A stretch of DNA of 64,000 bases from Melanopsichium pennsylvanicum (Eukaryota; Basidiomycota; Ustilaginomycetes; Ustilaginales), in the NCBI GenBank assembly GCA_900208305.1, contig OAPG01000019.1, forward strand, positions 124,001 through 188,000, written 5' to 3'. Every line of letters starts with the position of its first letter. The stretch's first letter is position 1. Position numbers and translations under genes: made by a program. Positions 52,801-63,510 of this stretch are shown here, one piece after another. A model generated the notes under the pieces. That model saw only the letters and a program-made list of their open reading frames with translations, did not search any database and had not been told where the DNA came from.

Positions 52801-54094
52801 GCTGATAGTTGATCTAAAGTCGTTTGCCTGTGGTGTTCAAGCAGAGTTGGGGGTGACGATGAGGCAGAGCTCGGGCATGTACTGCGACAAGCAACGACAA
52901 TACGCTCAGAGCGATGGTAGAATGAGTTAAGATGATGTGATGTAGGTGTTGAGTGCAGCAAGATCTGACGGCAGCAAGAGATGACGATTGAATGATGGTA
53001 GCTGGTTGAGGAGAAAAGGAGGCTCCAGACTGAAGCTTGAGGCTGAGCCAGGTTGTTAGAAATAGGGAGGATGCAAGGCAAGGGAACTGTGTTAAGTTGG
53101 GACGACAGCACTACCGCACTAGAATGCGCAGATTTTTGATCGCTTCAGGCTTCGACGACTGTTGACTAAGAGTCGGGTTCTGGAGCCGAAGCTGTGACTG
53201 TAGAGGAAGAGCATGTGATTAAGGACAATCAATGGCTGTCGTGAGATGGCAGGAAAAGAAGCCGAATCGACGTTGCAGTCAGAAGAATCGAGACTAAATT
53301 TTGGCGCTGCAGAAGTGGGTTTGTTACATGTAGGAAATTGATGCGTGCGCCCAAGTGTCTTTTGTGAAGCTCGTGGGAACGTGATAAGCGCAGAAAGGCT
53401 ATTCGAAGCTGTTGCGGGTGAAAGTCGGGTGATTCAAGGTTATGGTTAGGCTAAGCGGTAAATGAAAAGTGTTGCTCTCTCTCTCTTGTCACAAAGCTTG
53501 TCACAAGACACGCTTCAACGCTCCAATGTGAATAGCGCACAGTCTAGCCAAAGCAGCTACAGTACGCGACGTCAACGCCAGCTGCGCTTGAATTAACGCG
53601 TTTCTTCGAATTCTATATCGCCGATGTTTTTTTTTTTTTCGCAGTGAAGCTATGAATCGGGCCTAAAAAGTGGAGTGCAGCTGTCAAATCACGATGTATG
53701 CGAAAAAAGCACATATGACGTCGCCAAAAGAAAAAAGGATGGTGCATCGTGCGCTTTGCTAATCTTGATGCATTCTGCTCTCTTGCTTACAGAAAAGTTC
53801 TTGGTCTTGACAGGGTCCACTTGTGGCCGCTGCAGAACCAGCATTGGTCGCATGAACCTGCAACTTGGTCTGTCTTTCCCCTCGTAAACAAAAAGGATGA
53901 CTAAAGGTCGTCTTGGGTAACAGGCTGTTTTCTTCCACCTCCATCGTGTAACCTTACCACCACCACATAGGCACGAGCTCGTCGTTTCATAACCATTTTA
54001 ACTCCTGCTTTGAATACAATCCGAGCTCGAGCGTCGCAACACCCACTCATCCTATCGGCGCCCAGCTTTCACAAACACACCGGCTTGCAGCACC
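52801..54094. other. Shared upstream region of two divergent genes
   Basis: About 1.3 kb between the SET gene (minus) and the FAD protein (plus). No gene seen. T12 tract near 53628; TACAGTACG near 53558. Confidence 0.5.
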
Positions 54095-55807
54095 ATGTCA
54101 GACGGCACCAAGAAGCGCGTCATCATCGTAGGCGCGGGAGCATCGGGCATGTCGGCCGCCCATGCTCTATCCCTCAGTCCTGACAAATTTAGCGTCACTG
54201 TTTACGACAAGCAATGTACCCTCGGTGGTAGTGCCACATCGTACCAATTGCCTGATCCAGCCAAGTATCGCTCCCAATACATTAACGATGGTGTGCAAGG
54301 CGCATCACCAGTGTTCTATAACACGTTCAAAGTGTTTGAATCTGTGCTTGGATTCAAAGCACAGGAGGTGGGAATGCAAATCTCGTTCGGTAAAGGTAAA
54401 GAATCGTTCTGGTCTAATGTTTTCCCTTCCGAACTGGTTGAAAAGTACTCGGATGATATCAAAAAATTTGGAACGACTTTGAAGACCATCAAGCGATTTG
54501 AAGTATTCTTCGCTGTGATCCCAGTGCACAAGATGCTCAAGATGTTTGGATTCAGCGATGAGTTTGGAGAACGTATGGTGTATCCGCTCGTAGCGCTCTT
54601 CTTCGGAACGGGAAATGATACCAAACACATCAGTTCGGCAATTTTGGAACGAGTGTTTCTGGATCCCAGTATGCGACTCTTTGAGTTTTCCCCGGATTCG
54701 CTTCTGGCAAGTGTGCCAACAATGATGGCGTTCCCCGAACTCGCACGAGTGTATGCTGCATGGGAGGACGAGGTGACTAAGAACAACAACGTTGAAATCG
54801 AAACCAGTCGTGAGGTGACTCAGATTGAACGCAATACAAGCCACGCGCGGAAGCGAGGTGGAAACATCCTCATCACCTCACGTCGAGTGGATAAAGATGG
54901 AAAAGCTTTGACGGTCGGAGATGAACAAGAACGAGTGCAAGTATTCGACGAGCTCATCCTTGCTTGTGATGCGGACACAAGTCTCAAGATTCTCAACAAA
55001 GCGGCTACGTGGAAGGAGCGCAAAATTCTGGGAAGCATCACTTATCGATGGGACATTACCACCACACACAACGATTACGATTACATGTGCAAGCATTATC
55101 AAATGACGTACGATGCCAAGTACAATGCTAAGAAGCGCAAGGATAAACAGACGCAAGAAAGTTTTGAGTTTGCCAAAAACAACTGGAAACCGCTTTACCT
55201 CATCAAGATGTACCAAGATGATCCGTCTCTGATCGAGATGAGTTTTGATCTCACCAACTACCAACCGCAATTTTCGGGTGCAGGACCTACTGGACCAAGG
55301 GAGAAAGGTGCACGTTCACCTTGTTCTGCTCCACCTCGTGAACGTCAAGGACCCAAGGGAAAGCAAGGTGATAGTCAAGAGAAGCATCTTTCCCAACTTA
55401 CTTCAAATAATCCGGATGATCTGAAGGATCCACCTGTGCAAGATCACGTATTCCAAACCATCTTCTTGAACCAGGAATTGAGCGAAAAATGGACAAAGGA
55501 CGAGATTTCAAAGGACAAGATCATTTTGGAGAAATGGTGGAAACAGCAATCTCATCGATGGACGCATTATGCCTATGTGGTACCGTGGCTTTGGCTCATC
55601 AATGGTGCCAATCACACCAATTATTGTGGTGGCTGGACGTTGGTAAATATGCAAGAGGTAGCGATTGTATCAGGATATGCAGCAGCTGTAGCGATTGGTG
55701 CAAAGTATCCGTTTCAAGATGATAAAGATTGCGCGAGGTTGTTCAACCTTTACAACGCTCTGGCTCATTTGAGCTTCAAGAATGCTAAAAAGGCACTCAA
55801 GGGTTAG
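54095..55807 (+). CDS. FAD-dependent oxidoreductase, amine-oxidase fold
   Basis: Encodes 570 residues. The N-terminus is a classical dinucleotide-binding motif: KKRVIIVGAGASGMSAAHAL (G-x-G-x-x-G), followed by an acidic end of strand 2 (TVYDKQCTLGGSATSY) with the GG motif of flavin amine oxidoreductases. The centre contains a substrate-like domain with EVFFAVIPVHKMLKMFGF. A polar insertion about residues 395-440 (GPTGPREKGARSPCSA...) is likely a loop. Near the end, WTLVNMQEVAIVSGYAAAVA fits the C-terminal FAD-binding segment. The substrate cannot be told; relatives include phytoene-desaturase-like and amine-oxidase proteins. No signal peptide. Intronless. Confidence 0.8.
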   Translation: MSDGTKKRVIIVGAGASGMSAAHALSLSPDKFSVTVYDKQCTLGGSATSYQLPDPAKYRSQYINDGVQGASPVFYNTFKVFESVLGFKAQEVGMQISFGKGKESFWSNVFPSELVEKYSDDIKKFGTTLKTIKRFEVFFAVIPVHKMLKMFGFSDEFGERMVYPLVALFFGTGNDTKHISSAILERVFLDPSMRLFEFSPDSLLASVPTMMAFPELARVYAAWEDEVTKNNNVEIETSREVTQIERNTSHARKRGGNILITSRRVDKDGKALTVGDEQERVQVFDELILACDADTSLKILNKAATWKERKILGSITYRWDITTTHNDYDYMCKHYQMTYDAKYNAKKRKDKQTQESFEFAKNNWKPLYLIKMYQDDPSLIEMSFDLTNYQPQFSGAGPTGPREKGARSPCSAPPRERQGPKGKQGDSQEKHLSQLTSNNPDDLKDPPVQDHVFQTIFLNQELSEKWTKDEISKDKIILEKWWKQQSHRWTHYAYVVPWLWLINGANHTNYCGGWTLVNMQEVAIVSGYAAAVAIGAKYPFQDDKDCARLFNLYNALAHLSFKNAKKALKG

Positions 55808-56430
55808 TATCCAAGGCTATATGACCGTTATAAGTTGTTACACTGTACATAGTTTTTTATTTATTTATTTTGCTTTCTTTGGGTTTTTCGGTTTTGGTCT
55901 TGTACACGCATACCCGCATCCGAATTCGTTTCGTTTGTAATCGAAATTGGTTAGAGCCTAGGAATACTAATTGCAAACGGTGTATTGTTGGAGTTCACGT
56001 GTTGCAAGTGAAAATGTGGCAGGAGGGGCCAGTGAATTGAAAAGGATGCAAGGCGAACGAATAGTGGCTGTGTTTGCGGAACTCGAAGTGTTAGATTGAT
56101 TGGTGGGAGAAAAGTGCAATGCCAAAGCGCTTGAGTCGTCATAATTCCAGTGTGTCAAACAAAATTCACATAAAAGGGTTCGCGATTGAGTTTGTCCCAG
56201 AGAGAGAGAGAAAGAGAGAGAAAGATAAGACAACGCTCTAAATTGGGCATTCGAAGAATCTCAGCGTGGGCGTCGGCTTTTTATTATTTTTATACTTACT
56301 GTATTGACACTTTTCATCCATCGTCCAACCCATCTTCTGACACCATTCTCTTTAACCTGATACTATTACATTATTCTTTACTTTACCCTATTTTGAATCA
56401 TTTACGACAACAAGAATCGGTTTATTGTCG
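55808..56430. other. Intergenic stretch with GA repeat
   Basis: No gene seen. A GA microsatellite lies at 56199-56225. The following AT-rich part is the likely promoter of the transporter gene. Confidence 0.6.
56199..56225. repeat. GA microsatellite
   Basis: GAGAGAGAGAGAAAGAGAGA-type run of about 27 bases. Confidence 0.9.
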
Positions 56431-57588
56431 ATGCGGTTTTGGAAGGATTGGAATCTACCAAACAAACGACCCACTCTGCTATTAAGATGTATCTTACTCA
56501 TCTCGGTGGAGCTTGTTATCAATGGAATACTTTGGATAGTTGCTGCTATTGTTTTTGGTCATAGTTCAAGATTTCTTACACTTTGCTTACTTTCTTGGAC
56601 ACTTGGTCTACGTCACGCTTTGGATGCAGATCACATTTCGGTCATCGATAATGCAACTCGTAGAATCATTTCGCTCAATCATCATCATCAATCCCAAACT
56701 GATAAGGGAACAGAGGTAGATAACAGACCTAGAAGACCAGTCACTTGTGGATTATGGTTTTCATTGGGTCATTCTACCATTGTTATTTCTGTCATATTTG
56801 CTATTTCGATAAGTTTGAGTATTGTTGGAAAATTGGGAAAGGTTAGTCAAGTAGGTGGTATTGTGGGTTCAGCAGTATCTGGTTCAACTTTGTTTCTCTT
56901 TGCCATTGTAAATTCAATTTTGTTGATTCAAAGTGTAAGGGCTACACGAAAGTATCTTCCCAACCACCGACAACAACAACAAGAACAACAAGAAAAGCAG
57001 CAAAAGCCGCATGATATCGATTCTTCAACAAGATTTAAGCGGAATGTAGTGTCAGATAAACAGCAAGTCGAAACCAACACTCCAGGTCAAAACGCAAATG
57101 ATCAGGACCAGATTATTCATGACAAGGTTGAAACACATACATTGTCAAAACAACCTAACAACCTCGATATCAATCACGGTGGACAAGGAAAAGAAGAAAA
57201 AACAGAAATAGAAATAGAAATAGAAATAGAAACAGAAACAGTAGGCAAGATTCAAGACGAACGATTTCGAGGTATTTTTACCCGTCTTGCCTATCCATTA
57301 TTCCGTCTTGTGGATCGACCTTACAAATTGTATCCGATTGGAGTTTTGTTCGGTTTAGGATTCGATACAGCTTCTTCGATTGCACTTTTGGGTATTGCTG
57401 GTGTTACGAATACACAGGTGAATGAAAATGGTGATTTAAGATCTAGTGGTGATGATGTTGCTAATTATCATGGATCTAATGCATGGATAATTTTGCTCGC
57501 ATTGTTATTTACCTCCGGTATGACGTTAGTAGATAGTTTGGATTCAGTTTTGATGATCAATGCCTATGCTCCTGGTGAACTACTTCTC

Positions 57589-57621
<33 letters not shown>

Positions 57622-58207
57622 ACAACAACAACAGGAAGAAAGATGATGATGGTGGGGAAAGGGGATGATTCGAAGATTGTTAAGGGACGTTTTGAAATTT
57701 GGAGGTGTAGATTACGTTTTTTGGAACCAAGAAAAGATGGATCTGAATTACTCGAATTTAAAAAAACCAAAAGAACGAAAAAAAAACACCAGTATCACTC
57801 TTCTCGATTCGGAATCTGTCAAAGATAAAAACTTGGATGGTAAAGGCACTTCATCCAATTTATCCCACCTCTTAACCTTATTATCAATCCTACTAGCTTT
57901 TGCAATTTCCATCATTACACTCATGGGTGTCATTGGTGAAAATTGCAATCGATGTGTTAGAGCTGCTACAAAGCAACAAGAACAAGAATCCAAAACAAAA
58001 TCACCCCAATCAGCAGAAGAAGGACAAGGAGAAGGAGGAGGACTTGAAGGTCGATGGTGGTTATTTTGGCAAAAAGCAAACGATTCATCTGGTATCATTG
58101 GTGCCTGCATCGTTGGTGGATTTATCACTATCCTTCTACTCTATTACATCGGTAAAGCCATGATAAACAGGTATCGAGTAACTCAATCAAAATCGACACC
58201 AACCTAG
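56431..58207 (+). pseudogene. NiCoT-family nickel/cobalt transporter, broken by a frameshift
   Basis: Starts at the ATG 56431 (MRFWKDWNLPNK). Visible family motifs: RHALDADHISVIDN (the H-x4-D-H metal signature in membrane helix 2), FSLGHSTIV, GVLFGLGFDTASSIALL, and GMTLVDSLDSVLM. A large hydrophilic loop (about 175-280) is Gln- and Glu-rich, with a repeated EIEIEIEIETET stretch. In the starting frame the protein ends at 57828 after KKTKRTKKKHQYHSS. The last two membrane helices (LTLLSILLAFAISIITLMGV and GIIGACIVGGFITILLLYYI) are encoded in another frame that runs to 58207. Removing one A from the A9 tract at about 57778-57786 joins them. This could be a real mutation, a sequencing error or, less likely, programmed frameshifting. 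Takes up Ni2+ or Co2+ at a membrane. Confidence 0.75.
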
Positions 58208-58308
58208 TAAATAGTAAAATCCATCCCTATACCAAATAGACGAAAACAAAGAAAAAAAAAAACCCCAGATTTGATATCAACATACAATATCGTTGCAATG
58301 CTCATGAA

Positions 58309-58329
58309 TATATATATATATATGTGTGT
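58309..58329. repeat. AT/GT microsatellite
   Basis: ATATATATATATATGTGTGT-type run between convergent genes. Confidence 0.85.
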
Positions 58330-58393
58330 TTTTCTTTCAACGGAATCGATCCGTCGTCGAAAGGAATGTTCCGTCTTGAAAACAAACCCACCA

Positions 58394-59476
58394 TCATCGT
58401 CGTTTTGTAAGGTTCTTCTCTTTTTCCCACATTTCTGGAAGCATCTGTTCCAAAAATGGCCTGACTACCAACCAACCCAAACCTAGCATCATCATCATGG
58501 GCAACATCATACTCATCATTGTCGCAGGTACAATTCCAAAATACAATCGCTCTAAAGTGATATGTATCGGTGCACTCGTCACTCTCTCCCCCTCTCCCTC
58601 TCCATTCTCTTTAACCGCTATCGATCCTGAAGACAAGCGACCGAACATCTTCTCCAATACCCAATAAAGCATCTTTTTCCAACGCGAGCTAGACAAATCC
58701 AAATCATTCAAAGCCGGTGGAATCGGAACACCTGTCTCTCTAATAACCAGATGAAGGTAGAGTTTGGTACAAGGAAAGTGTGGCACCAAAGAGACGTCTT
58801 GGTTCATTTCGATCGTATCGCTTGCAAGAATTTCTGCTGGTATATCTTGTCTCGATTGGGTTTGGCTAACGAAAACTACCGTGTCCTCCTCCTCCTTCTC
58901 CTTCTCCTTCTCCTTCTTCTCCCCCTTACTCACCTTTGATGAGGTTGGAAGCGCTGTTTGCCGGGGTACGACACTCGATATCACCCCATGATTCGGCAGT
59001 GTTGCAGTCTGCATATTGACGCCCACCCTTTGACTCTCAATCGGTTTCTTTTCAACCAACTCTGCCTTCCATTCAACCCCACCGGCATTCAACACCTCTT
59101 CCGGCCCCATCCATTCCAACTTGATCACCTCCAGTGCCAAATGTGCCGAGACACTCGTACGCAACGTGAACCGTTTGGTGAAAAACCAGGCAACACTGTC
59201 GATCGTCTGTCGAACATACCGATCGCGTGGATTCAACTCAGTGTAAATACCAGCTTGACGAGGTGATGGTAGCGTAAAAGTGTCCCCATTGGCCAAGTCC
59301 AATGATAACCAGTATCCACTCTTGGATGAGTTTGACCGCCAAGAATCCGTCCAAGATTCGACCAGGTTTGGTTCGGGGTGGATGGTGAAGATTGATGGAG
59401 AGCTGGATGGATGCAAAATCGGCCTGTTCGATAAACAGAGTGAAATGGAAAAGGCGTTAAACAGTCTCTTCTTCAC
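58394..59476 (-). CDS. Membrane protein with EMC7-like C-terminus, N-terminus unresolved
   Basis: A 360-codon minus-strand frame. The C-terminus (PATMMSMMLPMMMMLGLGWL, then VVRPFLEQMLPEM) strongly resembles the membrane segment of EMC7, an ER-membrane-complex subunit: NPMxMMM-type run followed by an acidic helix. Upstream, LANGDTFTLPSPRQAGIYTE could be part of its beta-sandwich. The ORF is longer than a usual EMC7 (200-250), with a Lys/Glu-rich insertion near residue 200. There is no in-frame ATG at the left of the frame (59476 is a GTG), so the real start lies upstream, probably joined by an intron; a pyrimidine-rich stretch at 59520-59580 (encoding a leucine/phenylalanine run in one frame) might supply a signal peptide. 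Family assignment is tentative. Confidence 0.5.
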   Translation of the reverse strand: MKKRLFNAFSISLCLSNRPILHPSSSPSIFTIHPEPNLVESWTDSWRSNSSKSGYWLSLDLANGDTFTLPSPRQAGIYTELNPRDRYVRQTIDSVAWFFTKRFTLRTSVSAHLALEVIKLEWMGPEEVLNAGGVEWKAELVEKKPIESQRVGVNMQTATLPNHGVISSVVPRQTALPTSSKVSKGEKKEKEKEKEEEDTVVFVSQTQSRQDIPAEILASDTIEMNQDVSLVPHFPCTKLYLHLVIRETGVPIPPALNDLDLSSSRWKKMLYWVLEKMFGRLSSGSIAVKENGEGEGERVTSAPIHITLERLYFGIVPATMMSMMLPMMMMLGLGWLVVRPFLEQMLPEMWEKEKNLTKRR

Positions 59477-59684
59477 CTTGGAAGACCATCACGGGACATG
59501 TTCTCCAACACCCAACATACGAAAAAGAGAGAGAGAGATAGGAAAAAGAAGAAGAGGAAAAAGAAGAAGAAGCAGTGGATTGCAGCAGTGCGGCGAAGAG
59601 TAATCAATCGCCTCGCGAGCGGGGTATATAGTACACTGATTCGAATCGATATTTATAAGCCACATCAACTTTGGGTAATTATAC

Positions 59685-61862
59685 TCACCATTTCGCACTT
59701 AACTGATCCGCGGCCTTTGAAGCCAGATGTCCATACTCGTCAGCTCTGCACAACACTGGGCCAAAATTGCTGATTTGCGTATTGGCCTTGACACCCGTGG
59801 GTGCCACTGCAATCGCCAACAGCGATGTGAACAGCGCAAACAATCGCCACATCCGATCCCTTCGCTGTTGCTGTTGCCCTCCATTCTGCCTGTGCACTTG
59901 CCCATTGACCTTGGTGGGGGCAGTCGCCGCAGAAAGTGGATCGAAATCGCTCTGGAACCTTCTCGCTTTTGGCCAATTCTGCTGTGCATCCATACCCATC
60001 TTCCAAGAGTGTCTGGCAGAGAAAGGATGGGTAAAGATGGAAACAAAATTCCACGTCTTTTCGAGTACGAGAGCGGCAATGTTGATCCAGGCGTAAAAGA
60101 TCATGGGAATCAATCCCATCATAAGATTGCCTACCACTCCTCGTCGACGAATCGTATCGTAGATTTCGGTCTCTACGATCCTTTTTGCGTCCGGATGTCT
60201 ATACGGTCCAAGCAACCGATAAAATGTAGGGAAAGCCGCTCCGAAACAGTAGATCAGAGTGACCTTCCATCCATATTCCCACCACAACTGTGGCAATGCG
60301 GGAGCGCTGCCCATATCCCTCGCTAGCGTTGACACGTAGCTCGAGTAATCCACTCCGTACTTGATCCTTGCATTCTCTTTGACGAGCAAATAATAGTGCG
60401 GGGTGGAAAGAGGTGCTGGGATCTTGTTCCTAAGGATGAGTGTCCATAGTTGAGCCTGCATCTCAGCAATGGGTGGAATCGCACCCACACCGGGACGAAC
60501 GAAGCCGATGAATGCCACCGATGGATCATCGGGATCAAACACGTCCCTACACCGCACTGTGGCTGGAACGGGATACTCTTTAGATAGGAAATCAAATGTC
60601 TGAGTGTATCCTGTAGCGTAGACCACCACATCAGGTTTGACGGTGCGGCTGCGCATGCGCAGGTCCTCCTTTCGGCCATTGCGAACGAACTCGACGGTGC
60701 CATCTTGGCGAACGCACGCGGGAGGAGGGGCAAGGTCGACAGACACCTCTTCAGGTTTGACAGTAGGTGGGTCTAGGTAGGAGGTGATGCGTTCGAGGAA
60801 ACGGTTTCTGTTTTTCCATCCGCGATTAATGTAGGGCATGGCTTTGCTGGATTTGTTGAGGAAAGTGTATGCTCGACCGAGTCTGTGGGGTTCCAATTCT
60901 CCTACCCACTGATTGCACCCTGCCTGAGTTCCTGTGAGGCACCAGAGCAGACGCTTTATGACAAAGTCGCTCACGAACCATCGCAGGTGTGTTGCAGCGA
61001 TCCAAGGATGGACGTAGGCAGTCTCGAAGAGGTTGGTGATGAGTCCGTCGATGGGCAGATTGCCATCGAAGACATTTCCCAACACGACAAAGTCGGCGAG
61101 GACGGCAGGGAATAGAAGGAAACCTGAACGTGTGCATAGTACGACCTCCTGTGCGCCAGCTTTGACTGCTTCGTAGGCCATGTCCATGCCGGTTTCGCCG
61201 GTGCCCATGATGAGAACACGTTTGCCGCGGAACAGGGAGCGGTCCTTGAACTGGGAAGAATGGAGAGTGACGATCTCGGAAGCGTCTTTGGCATGAAGGA
61301 TGGGTTCGGGGATGCGCGATGCGATGGTTTCGGTTGATCGCATGGGTTGTGTCACCACTTGATCTCCTTTGATGGTGGGTGGAAGTCCTGGTATGTTTGG
61401 CAATGCTGGAGTGACGTGCAAACCCGAACAGACGCAGAGATGGGTGAATACCTCGGAGCGGTCGGGTGTGTGTGTGTGTTGCTCATCTTGGGAGCGGTAG
61501 AGTATGAGATGGCCAGCTTCGACTTTGACACACTTGATGACGTTTGTTCGCATCTTAAAGTCGCATTGTTCGCGAAGCTTGAAATGGGTGGTATAGTGCT
61601 CGAGGTACTGTAGATACTCGTCGAGGGTAAGGTGATCGTTATGTTGGAGTGGCAGACGAAAGTCGGAAAAGCAAGTGAGTTGCTTTGAAGAGACGAGAGT
61701 AGCATTGGAGTAGGATCGATAGCGGAAGGTGCCACCGATGTCGGATTCGGATTCAAAGATGGTGATGGAAGGATTCAAGGTAGGGTCGGTTGAGGCGGCT
61801 TGGAGAATAGTTTTAGCTGTGACCAAAGCGCTAGGACCTGCACCAATGATGGCCACCTTCAT
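59685..61862 (-). CDS. Flavin-containing monooxygenase-like protein with membrane tail
   Basis: Encodes 725 residues from the ATG at 61862 (MKVAIIGAGPSALVTAKTIL); the frame is open further upstream but this start puts the FAD motif (G-x-G-x-x-A) at the N-terminus, as in the family. A second Rossmann motif follows: RVLIMGTGETGMDMAYEA. ATGYTQTF is the FMO-type ATGY signature. The N-terminal part also has DIGGTFRYRSY. Beyond the enzyme domain are membrane-like segments (MGLIPMIFYAWINIAALVLE and WRLFALFTSLLAIAVAPTGV), so it may be membrane-bound. The natural substrate is not visible. Just at the stop, AAATGGTGAGT looks like a splice donor, so the C-terminus could differ in the real mRNA. Confidence 0.82.
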   Translation of the reverse strand: MKVAIIGAGPSALVTAKTILQAASTDPTLNPSITIFESESDIGGTFRYRSYSNATLVSSKQLTCFSDFRLPLQHNDHLTLDEYLQYLEHYTTHFKLREQCDFKMRTNVIKCVKVEAGHLILYRSQDEQHTHTPDRSEVFTHLCVCSGLHVTPALPNIPGLPPTIKGDQVVTQPMRSTETIASRIPEPILHAKDASEIVTLHSSQFKDRSLFRGKRVLIMGTGETGMDMAYEAVKAGAQEVVLCTRSGFLLFPAVLADFVVLGNVFDGNLPIDGLITNLFETAYVHPWIAATHLRWFVSDFVIKRLLWCLTGTQAGCNQWVGELEPHRLGRAYTFLNKSSKAMPYINRGWKNRNRFLERITSYLDPPTVKPEEVSVDLAPPPACVRQDGTVEFVRNGRKEDLRMRSRTVKPDVVVYATGYTQTFDFLSKEYPVPATVRCRDVFDPDDPSVAFIGFVRPGVGAIPPIAEMQAQLWTLILRNKIPAPLSTPHYYLLVKENARIKYGVDYSSYVSTLARDMGSAPALPQLWWEYGWKVTLIYCFGAAFPTFYRLLGPYRHPDAKRIVETEIYDTIRRRGVVGNLMMGLIPMIFYAWINIAALVLEKTWNFVSIFTHPFSARHSWKMGMDAQQNWPKARRFQSDFDPLSAATAPTKVNGQVHRQNGGQQQQRRDRMWRLFALFTSLLAIAVAPTGVKANTQISNFGPVLCRADEYGHLASKAADQLSAKW

Positions 61863-62776
61863 TGCTGTGATGGTGCGAACAAGTCGAGGATGGATGAGTG
61901 TGAGGATGAGATGGTGCACGGGTGAGATGGTGCACGGGTGAGAAGCATGTAGAGTGAAATTTACTCTCAAGCTAAAAGGGTCCAAAGGCACGCTTTGATC
62001 TGTGCACTGCCGCACGGTTGCTGCACAGCTGACGACAGAGTCAAGCGCGCGTCGAAATCAGGTTTCGCATATTTGTTTTCAGGACCCTTTTTTTTGCACC
62101 AAAAGCTGAGTTGTTTCAAATACGCGATCTAACATCCGAAAGTTACGGATCAAATGATGAAGGAAGGACGCTCTAGTGGATAGCTGTTGTAGGATTGTTT
62201 TCTCCATCAGGACCGTCAGTAGGCACCATATTGGAAACAAAAAATTGCAAGACTGCTGGCCATAGCTAGGAGAAGCTGCTTGAGTGTTGATCTAAATTAG
62301 AAACTCGCCACTCATGTCTGGCCTGTTGAATACAAAATTTGTGCTACGAATTCAGTAGATTTCAACAGCTAATTCGGACTCACCTAATTACCGAATTAGA
62401 ATCGAAATTCGAAAGTGTGGCTGCTTAGATTGAAATTGTAAGCATGGTTGTATAGTGTGATTTGAGTAGTTAGGTGAGAGGTTCAGTTTGTGAAAGCGAG
62501 TCGCGAAAAAGGGTGGTTCTTTATTGTACTCACTATAACTAACCTGCTAAACTTTGTTTAGGTCGTGGTTTTGGAGGTGCTTGCTGTGCTTGCTGTGCTT
62601 GATGTGCTTACTGTGCCGCCGCCTGGTGTGTTGGACAATTCACCTCTCTGCCCCTGTGCCTTTGTGGCAACCGCCGCCTCAACGCGCGCACCCATGGCTA
62701 CCAAGTCAGTGCCGCTCGCCTGCAGCATCTCTTTTCGGCCCAAATTCAATCCACGACGCCGGAAGGCCGTTTTCCA

Positions 62777-62832
<56 letters not shown>

Positions 62833-63510
62833 TTGTCTCTCTGTCTGCCATTCGACTAAGCCAGCCCAGTCGCGCCCCTTATTTCCGACGTCGACAATTG
62901 CTTAGAATTGTTACTCTCCCTGAATCCCAAACGATTCGCAACATGGCAATTTGAATCCATTCCCATCCATCTTATTTATCACTACCACTTCTACATCACA
63001 ACAACCCTCAGCATCTAATCGTGACCGCTATCAAGACCTATTGCAACCTCAATTGCCGCTCCTTGTTTTCCTACCGGCCAAAGTCTCTCCTACTGTCATC
63101 TTCACTTGGAGCCTATTAGCGTATCTGTCACTAGCTACAAAGTTGCACGCCGTTCGTCGTCTGTTGCCCTCACATATCTACCTTGATCGGCTTGCTACCC
63201 GACTCTGATTCACCTCACATCTTTCGGACTCAACACCGACTTCATCTCATCCCGATCGTCTCGCCAAGCTACACTTTCAATTTTGACTCAGTTTTCACCG
63301 ACTTAGACTCTCTTTCATTTAGTCTTGGCATCACCGCGCTTACTGCTGTCAATACCAAAACTGTGCACCCACCCTCCTCCAGTCTTGAAACTGCATTCCC
63401 CTTTCAATCTACCACATCATCGCTACAAAGCGATCCACTGTCCTGTATGCTTTCCTCACATAAGCCCAACCCCCTTTAAATCGGCCCCTACACCGCTCGT
63501 CCTTCACACC
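61863..63510. other. Shared upstream region with CT repeat
   Basis: About 1.6 kb between the FMO-like gene (minus) and the gene at 63511 (plus). A CT microsatellite occupies 62778-62846; short frames through it are low complexity. No gene seen. Confidence 0.55.
62778..62846. repeat. CT microsatellite
   Basis: About 69 bases of CT with a few TTT breaks. Confidence 0.95.
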
